Shown one piece after another: positions 22,695 through 29,201 of a stretch of DNA of 29,201 nucleotides (its first letter is position 1; each line of letters starts with the position of its first letter). A program made the translations under genes and the position numbers. The notes beneath the pieces were generated by a model that saw nothing but the letters and a program-made list of their open reading frames with translations, did not search any database and was not told the DNA's origin. This DNA comes from Chromera velia (taxonomy: Eukaryota; Sar; Chromeraceae): positions 1-29,201 of the forward strand of contig JAHBMJ010001563.1 of assembly GCA_018398765.1 (NCBI GenBank), written 5' to 3'.

Positions 22695-23277
22695 TTGGGT
22701 GTAAGTCACTGACTGTATACAGGGAAAGAAGTGGAATGGAGTTGGATCTTTTGTTTCTCTCTCTGTCTCTTTGTCTGCCTGTCTGTTTCTCTCTCTTCCT
22801 TTGTAAGGAAAAAGAAGCAAAAAAGAAAAGAAAAAGTCATACAGTCTGTCTGCCTGTGTGTTAGTCTGTTTGCTGCTTCTTCCGTCGTTCTTTCCTTCAT
22901 GTATTCACTCATTCATCCACTCATTCGTTCCTATCAAGCATATCCGGGAAGAGAATATCTCCTCTCTTCCCGCCGTGCAAGAAGAGAAAAAAGAGTGGTG
23001 TCTCTCGTGTTCTCTGCGTAAAGGGAGTGCGCTGGCGCGAGCGGATACTCTTTCGGTTCTCTTCCGGCGTGAAGAGCTTCTTTCTTTTTGATCGTTTCTC
23101 TTTTTCGTGCCTCGCGCTCTTTCCGTCAAAGGTGAGAGCTGTCTTTTCTCCCCCTTCTGGACATCTCTCTCGACACCCCTTCCCTCTGTTTTGTGTGCAC
23201 GTCCATTGCGTCATTCGAGATGCACGCATTTGATGTCTCAATAGAAATATGAATATTTTCCTCCATCCGTCGTGCAG

Positions 23278-24075
23278 TTCCCCTACATCGACCAGGAGTT
23301 GTGGGGCCACCCCGCTTGGGGCAGGGGGGTGGAAGACAAGTACATCGCCAGCCTGGAAACTTTCATAGAGGGTAGGGGTAGGCTGGTTGGAGGAGAGAGG
23401 AAGAAGAAGGAAACGGGCGCGACGTCCTTCGTTGGGACTCCTACGGACAAAGACGAAGAAAGTGACGGGGCCGATAAAATGTGCGAGGAGGGGGGCCCAC
23501 AGCGCGAGACACACAGAGTGACTGCCGAGAGAGGCGGACAGAGGGGCGAGAGAGACACCGGGTTTATAGAAACGGGTATGGGGACTCGTCGACTTGTCGG
23601 GTGAGTGCCTTGATCAGAAAGAGGAATGCATGAATGAAGGCCTGTGCAGGAATTTACCCAGAGGGCAGAGTTCAATCTGGTTACTCTGTACGTGTTGTTG
23701 CTTTTTGTAAAGGGCACTCTCCCCTCCTCGTTTCCTCCCGGTTGCCTCTGAGTATGCACCTCTGGCTCCCTGCCTCGATTTGAAAGGAAGGTTGGTTCCC
23801 CTGCTGCGGACATCCATACACCCGTTTGTGCAATCATCTACAGTGCTCGGCAACTCAGATCAGATCATCAACGTGTGCTGTGTCCCTCTCCTCCTCCCTT
23901 CCTGTCTGCGTGTTTCCCCTTTTCTCCCCCCCGCCCATCCCCCACGCTGTCCCTTCTCTTCTCTTCTCTTCTACAGAGTCCAAAAGATGCCCCCGCAGTT
24001 CTGCCAGGCACTCGGAGGACCCCCCACAGGCGCAGAGGACCTCAAGAACTCTCTGAGAAGGGCAGAGCCGAGATT
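23278..24075 (+). CDS. Partial spliced gene, two candidate exons, unknown
   Basis: The first exon (23278-23600) follows an acceptor CGTCGTGCAG and ends at a strong donor, GTCGG|GTGAGT. It encodes FPYIDQELWGHPAWG, a helical part and a charged Gly/Glu/Arg-rich tail. The second candidate exon starts at 23977 after a long pyrimidine tract ending in CTACAG; it joins in phase and reads PPQFCQALGGPPTG and EDLKNSLRRAEPRF before the (CT)n tract. The 5' exon or exons between 22695 and 23277 were not identified and the 3' end is unclear. Function is not recognised. Confidence 0.4.
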
Positions 24076-24137
24076 TCCGTCAGTCAGTCAGCTTGTCTGT
24101 CTCTCTGGTTTTGTGCCTATCCCTGTGTCTCTCTGCC

Positions 24138-24195
24138 TCTCCCTCTGCCCCTCTCTCTCTCTCTCCCCCCCCCTCTCTCTCTCTCTCTCTCTCTG

Positions 24196-24248
<53 letters not shown>

Positions 24249-24305
24249 CCGTGTCCGTGTCCGTGTCCGTGTCCGTGTCCGTGTCCGTGTCCGTGTCCGT
24301 CCGTC
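24138..24305. repeat. (CT)n tract followed by (GTGTCC)n
   Basis: A pyrimidine dinucleotide tract to about 24232 passes through a short GTGT run into about nine copies of the hexamer GTGTCC (24247-24300). The repetitive Ser-Leu and Arg-Val peptides read from it are not genes. Confidence 0.9.
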
Positions 24306-24309
24306 CATC

Positions 24310-25250
24310 CGTCCTGAAACGGATAAAGAAAGAAATAATACAAAAACATTCATACACTCTGTCCTTTGGGGATGTGTAAGAACAAGGGTTGCTTTACCCC
24401 ACACTTTTCGGGGACCGTACCCACGTTGTATGACTGGTCGTGATGTTCCTTTGTCCTCGGCTCTTTCTGCGTTTTTTGTCCGTTGTATACAAGAAGAGAA
24501 GGATCGAGAAAAAGGAAGGGAGGAAAGAAAGCAAGAAAGAAAGGAAGATAGTGTGCTTCTCCCTCTCTTGCTGTCTGCCTGTATGTCTGTGAAAAATAAA
24601 GAGAGGGAAAACGAAGAAAACGCCCCCTTTGTGTCTCTGTCTCGGTCTGTCTCCCGCCCTTCCTGTTTTTGTCTCTTCGTGTGTCTGTGTAAAAAGGGGG
24701 GGGGAGAATGGTGAGGTCGTGCATTGTTCCCATTTTTGTGTCGGTCGGCCAGTGGTTCAGATACGCAGACAGACGAGACAGAGACAGAAATACAGAAGAT
24801 CAACTTTCGAGGCGGACTGCTCTTCGGTTCTTCATTTCTCTATCCATCGCAGAGGCGTTGTGTTTTGGAGAGAAAATCGTTATCTCACTCCGATACATAT
24901 GGTGGCTCCGAATTTGCACATCCTCCTGGGGCATGCAGAGAAGAAGTTCTTTCAGGAAATCACTTTTACTCCACTCTCTTTGTCAACCCACCCGTGTGCG
25001 TGCAGCCGACAATTGGCTGCTTTCCTTCCAGAATAGGAAGGCAACTATTTTTGCTGAAGACGAGCCTGTGCAGAGATCTGAGGTCTTCAAAAACTGAGCG
25101 AAGTGTTCTTCTATGAAGAACCGAATCATGAACAAAAAGAGCGACTGCAAGGGCGATTGACGAGTCCATCAGAAGTGCCCCTGTAGACCAGCACACCTTC
25201 TAGGCACTACAGGCTTCTTGATCGCTTAAGCCGATTGCGCGGACAGACTT
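24310..25250. other. Overlapping short frames, no gene assigned
   Basis: Several overlapping frames of 76-135 codons occur on both strands (for example plus 24724-25116 and minus 24966-25196). None has a recognised motif and none is favoured by splice sites. Confidence 0.3.
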
Positions 25251-25260
25251 AGTAGTCAGC

Positions 25261-25315
25261 ACCTCAGGCATGGACTGCGAAAAACCATGTGTGTGCACTG
25301 CACATGGTTTGAGGT
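25261..25315. other. Inverted repeat, candidate hairpin
   Basis: AAACCATGTG (25282-25291) pairs perfectly with CACATGGTTT (25301-25310) across 9 bases. The outer ACCTC and GAGGT (25261-25265 and 25311-25315) can extend it with an internal loop. The inner TGTGCA-C-TGCACA gives an alternative register. Its role is unknown. Confidence 0.5.
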
Positions 25316-25399
25316 TTGTGTTTTGATGCTGCAGCATTGCTACTCCAGGCGCGGAGCATTTTGATCAGTTATATGTCGCAGGTATTAGTCGCTGCTAGA

Positions 25400-26179
25400 T
25401 GGGGATGACTCGCTAAAATTCATGCCTTGGCAGTAGCCTGAGATGTAGGTTTCTAGTGTAGGTTTTAAATTGAAAAGCAATATACATCACTGTAACGTCA
25501 GTGTTAAGATACATGTGGGCTTTTTTATATAGTCTATATTAAATTTAATGTCTAATTCAATGCACTAAATCTAGCGGCGTAGGGATTCTCCGAGTCTTTA
25601 AAAAAAGATCGAGTAAATCTATATATGCTACAATCTAGGCTAGCAGGATACTAAGTTAAGGATTTGATTTAGGATTTGACGTTGCTGACCCGGGGGTCCA
25701 GTCACCCAAACTGGTAGCTCGACTGTGGGGTATACATTCCTACATATATTCCACTAAAGTCTCTGAAATTTTCGAACTAGTTTTCGAATATACATTCCAC
25801 GTAAAGGTTGTTATTTAGGTTGTTATAAGTTTTTTCCTAGGTTTTTTCATAAATTAAAAATTCTGTAGAACGTATCATTGAATGATGATCAATCTGGCAA
25901 CAGGTAGACATAGCAGGAAGGCCTAGTGCGGAACCTATCAATCAATTAATCAATCAATCTTTTTGAATCAATTTATCTATTATAAAATCAATCACTAAAC
26001 TCCTTGCAAGATTCTTTTGGAAGATAGGCTAATATTTAATATTTAATGCGGTTTTATAGATACTAAGTTAGTACTACTACTGACAATAACGGACAACATC
26101 ATTAGTGTTATATTAGAGCTAGAATTTAATAGTGTTACATAACCAAGACTGTCATGCCATGATCTGTCAACGGTACATT
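25400..26179. other. AT-rich, TpA-rich sequence without genes
   Basis: Frequent TpA and TAG/CTAG steps and few CpA, similar to the island at 15040-15610 though less uniform. A CAATCAAT run lies at about 25938-25960. No coding frame is supported. Confidence 0.45.
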
Positions 26180-27029
26180 GACGTGCCTAGTACTAGGAAA
26201 AGGTTCAAGGTTCAAGGTTCACTTCGAAGTAATGAACCTGAATCAGGTTCAAAAACAGGTTCAAAAACAGGTTCACTTTTAATTAATAGAAACCTCATTT
26301 TTTCGTGTTATTTTATGCCTTTAAATTAGGCTTTAATGCATTTTTAGAACGTTTTATTATAGAATCTATGCCTTAGTAGTGTTTTTAAATAGTTTAAATT
26401 AACATTTACGCTCACATTAGGTGCTAGTCTCAAGTTATTCACTGTTTATAATCGAAAATTAGTAATCAAAAAAGCCTGAAAAAATTAGAAAATATCATAA
26501 TTAAATTTATATGATCGTATCAATCAAAAAAAAGATCCGGAGATGGCAATAGTAGAAGCAAGCAGAGGGACTGCTGCCGGCACGAGTCTGAAGCAGCTCC
26601 TCCAAAAAGACATTGTCAATTACACTGTCGTGCAGACTACTGTCAAAGAAACTCTATACTTCCTCATTCCTTCAGTGGAGACTGTCCATTTTGATGTAAG
26701 GCCTTGCAAGTGGAAAACTTGGTAAGTCACGTATACTTCTTCACTTCTGCAACCGTCAGCATAAGTTTTCATGCTGATATATGATGCTGACATATGCTGA
26801 CATACGTTTGTCCGACACAATAGATTGAACCGGCTAGGGACAGTTGCTGTGCGCGCGGCTTCGGCTCCTTATTTCACCTATATGGGCCGCGGGCGGCGCG
26901 GGCCTGGCCGGCCTTGTACCAGTGGCCGCGCGTCTGGCCTCCAAAACAGGTTCAAAACAGGTTCAACAGGTTCACTTTTTCAGATTTGAACCTTTTCTTA
27001 ATGAACCTTTTCCCAGCCCTAGACGTGCC
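26180..27029. mobile_element. 834-bp hAT-like element with perfect 8-bp TSD
   Basis: The element spans 26188-27021 and is flanked by GACGTGCC at 26180-26187 and 27022-27029. Its ends are TAGTACTAGGAAAAGGTTCA (left) and TAGGGCTGGGAAAAGGTTCA (right, read on the minus strand), 16 of 20 identical. Subterminal AGGTTCA motifs repeat many times near both ends (ACAGGTTCA direct repeats at about 26240-26275 and 26945-26975, and inverted GAACCT). Short inverted ends starting TAG, clustered subterminal repeats and 8-bp duplications are the hAT pattern. A GC-rich segment at 26855-26935 contrasts with the AT-rich body and may be captured DNA. There is no transposase; the 60-codon frame at 26543-26725 is probably accidental. 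Confidence 0.85.
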
Positions 27030-27527
27030 GGAAAATATTGATCGAATATCTTGAAAATTGACGTTTCAATCAGTCATTCAGTCACCATGGAGATTCACCT
27101 GGCACTACGTGAACTTTCGGCCGCACATAAATCATTTGGACTTGCAACTCCAGTTACAACCAGTTTTCAGTTACCATAATGATCAAAAGCGCCGCAACTT
27201 GTCACTGATGGGAGCTGGTGAGGGCGATCTACAGCTAGATGGTGCTGCCTGTCACCATCTAGGCAGCGGTTGGATTTCAACAGTGCACTCGCTGCATGCT
27301 GCATCCATCTGAACCCAACAAAGTGGTGTCTCGATCAACCAGGGGGTGGGCCGGGGGGGCTTCTGCCTGGTCGCAAAGCCGGCGGACGACTGATAACTGC
27401 GGGCCTGCTAATAACTCCCCCTCCCTGCTCTACAGTGGTCCTGGTTCTTTGTGGTATTCCCCCTGCAGAGGAAGGTGACGACCGCACTCCTGCAGAAGAA
27501 GAAGCAGCAGCGTGCCCCCCGCCGAAT

Positions 27528-28945
27528 CCCGCACTACCTGCCGTCCTTGCTGCTCCGTCCTGGACCTCTGACGATCTCGCTCTCGCCTCCAGGCTGGCGC
27601 GGATCGCCTCCACCTCCGGGGATTCGCTCAGTCCCTGAAAAGAAGAACACAACCAGAAGCATAGACAGGGAGACACACACTCGAGTCCAGAACCCGGCAG
27701 GTAGACAGAGAGGAACAGGCACGATAACACAACCGTGTCGAGAAAAGCCTCGCTAGGCTTGCCTGCTCGAATCACTGAGCTGCGGTATGCAAGCATGCAC
27801 TTCACAGGTAAGGCAGACGGTATCTTTTTTGTGCCCTTTAGACTGTCTTCCTTCTACTTGACCACCACGGCGACGGAAGGAACATTTGGAAGGAAATAAA
27901 AACCATCGAAGACGGAAGGCTTCAGACGGAGAGGAAGTCACTGTCCTTAATTCCTTCCTTCTTTCGTTAACTCGCTGGAAAGAAAGAACGAAGGAAGGAA
28001 GGAATCCAATAAATCAAGCAGTCAATCAATCATGCATGGGTGACAGCCGCCGACAAAGAATCCCTTCGATCGATTGAAGGGAAGCAACAAGGAACCCCCA
28101 AGGAACGAAGGAAGGAAGGAAGGGCCCGTCGTCGTTTCTGCACGCACACCGATCCTTCATGAACACGGCCGACCGGAGGGGGAAAGAGAAGGAAAAGAGG
28201 AAAGCACAAACAAACAAACAAAGAAGCACAACTATGCACCCGACCCTGCCTGCCTCTTTGATGAATGGGGGGAAAGGAAAGAAAAAGCCACTCCTGTCCT
28301 GATGACATGACGCGAAAACGGGTGAAAGAGAGAGACAGTGAGTGTTGAGCGGCGAAAACAAAGACACACTGTGCATCGGAACACGATGGAATAGGATAAG
28401 AAGCTGCTGAGGCTCTGTGAGAAAGAAACAAAGAGGAAGGAAGAAGTGGAATTTGACATTTGCTTTTCGTTTTCTTTTTTCGCGATCGAAACTCCTTCAA
28501 ATTCTTCAAAACTTGTCTGTCGCCTTTTCTGATCCCTTTCTTTCTGTCCTCTCCCCCCCCGATCAAGCACCCGCTCGCCAGACAAAGTCTACAGAGTTCT
28601 TTTCGTTCGGCCAGCCTGAGCTCTGCATTCAACGAACACTCGATGTCCACCCTGCAGTCTCGACCCGCCATTACCGTCCACACCCCTTTGTTGTGAGTTT
28701 CCGGACGATAGAGCGATGGAAAAATCGATGAAGGAATCTGCAAGAAGGCAGGGCGGAAGTTACGCAGAAGATGAAAATGCCCTCCCACCCCTTCCCTTCC
28801 CAGGAAGCCCTGTCAAGCCCTTAAATGCATTACCTTTAAATAGTCTTCCACTTCGTTCAGTTTCTCCGTCAGGTAACGAGCCCTCAGTTCTCCCGCCGAG
28901 AAGTCCACCTGCGCAATCACATACGCGTGCACAGGCAGACGAGAG
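27528..28945 (-). CDS. Minus-strand multi-exon gene, partial, unknown
   Basis: Three exon-like blocks are supported by splice signals on the minus strand. Block A (28908-28834, open to about 28945) reads DFSAGELRARYLTEKLNEVE and ends at AAAG|GTAATG. Block B starts at 28737 after CTTCTTGCAG, continues in phase, contains PSLYRPETHNKGVW and may end at 28675 (ACG|GTAATG) or run on. Block C follows the acceptor TTCTTCTTTTCAG at about 27640, encodes SESPEVEAIRASLEARARSS and ends near 27540 at GGCAG|GTAGTG. How B connects to C is not resolved, and 5' exons lie beyond the window. Function is not recognised. Confidence 0.4.
27935..28125. repeat. GGAA/GAAG-rich simple repeats
   Basis: Short runs of GAAGGAAGGAAGG at about 27990-28002 and 28107-28122 and related purine repeats, presumably within an intron of the minus-strand gene. 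Confidence 0.6.
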
Positions 28946-29201
28946 GGATGTGTGCAAAGTCAACAGGTCGATTCGTAAGAACTGAAATCAGAAGCACAGA
29001 AGGGAACCAGAGGATTCCTTTCGTCAATACGGAAGGGGACTAGCCAAGCAGAAATCACGAGACGCAGACGGGCACAAAAAAAGGGACCACAATAGAAAAA
29101 AGGCAGGCGTATCGTCTGAAACGGGAACCACGACACACTCGTGTTTGCCTTTCTTTGTTATTCCCTCTCCCCAAACAACCCATCCAGGACAACGACCCAC
29201 C

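Noticed and set aside
28030..28788. Single 252-codon minus-strand protein
   Set aside because: Only the part just below 28737 looks coding and it starts at a splice acceptor; the rest is low-complexity intron-like sequence.

Overview
This is eukaryotic nuclear DNA that is poor in genes and rich in mobile elements. Spliceosomal introns with GT..AG borders and pyrimidine tracts, very long simple-sequence arrays, a chromodomain-bearing retroelement, eukaryotic cut-and-paste DNA transposons and tRNA-like Pol III boxes all point that way. Nothing looks bacterial. The combination of a giant-virus/Polinton-like primase-helicase relic, Merlin and hAT-like transposons and intron-rich orphan genes suggests a protist or microalga, but the sequence does not settle the lineage.

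Layout. 1-960: AT-rich DNA with a degenerate ~30-bp repeat and a minus-strand tRNA-like relic. 1.0-4.5 kb: a decayed LTR-retrotransposon gag reading frame, abutted by a 798-bp inverted-repeat element (1053-1850) and split by a 1320-bp DNA transposon (2197-3516) with a perfect 8-bp target duplication; the latter carries a chromodomain fragment. 4.8-8.75 kb: a plus-strand degenerate frame with a chromodomain, convergent with a minus-strand relic of an archaeo-eukaryotic primase + SF3 helicase (D5-like) gene. 9548-10623: an AT-rich, hAT-like non-autonomous element. 11.9-14.4 kb: a multi-exon gene for a secreted or ER-targeted, charged, Ser/Thr/Pro-rich protein of unknown function. 15.0-15.6 kb: an extreme TpA-rich island. 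15.7-18.8 kb: a Merlin/IS1595-type transposase pseudogene (minus) with DDE residues visible, embedded in CAGA satellite arrays and flanked by inverted copies of an ~80-bp repeat.

19.8-22.7 kb holds the best host gene: three exons, 656 residues, a WD40-like N-terminus, behind a GC-rich upstream block, with a second intron made almost entirely of a duplicated (GT)n array. 23.3-24.1 kb has exons of a second plus-strand gene. 26188-27021 is a clean hAT-like element with a perfect 8-bp target duplication. 27.4-29.0 kb shows exons of a minus-strand gene that runs off the right edge.

Across the mobile relics (gag, chromodomain frame, primase-helicase, transposase) the frames are broken mainly by stop codons explainable by C-to-T/G-to-A transitions, with few indels. 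This resembles RIP or cytosine-deamination decay. The strongest candidates for something undescribed are this mutational signature, the virus-derived primase-helicase relic, the chromodomain carried inside a short DNA transposon, and the covarying hairpin minisatellite at 1108-1265.
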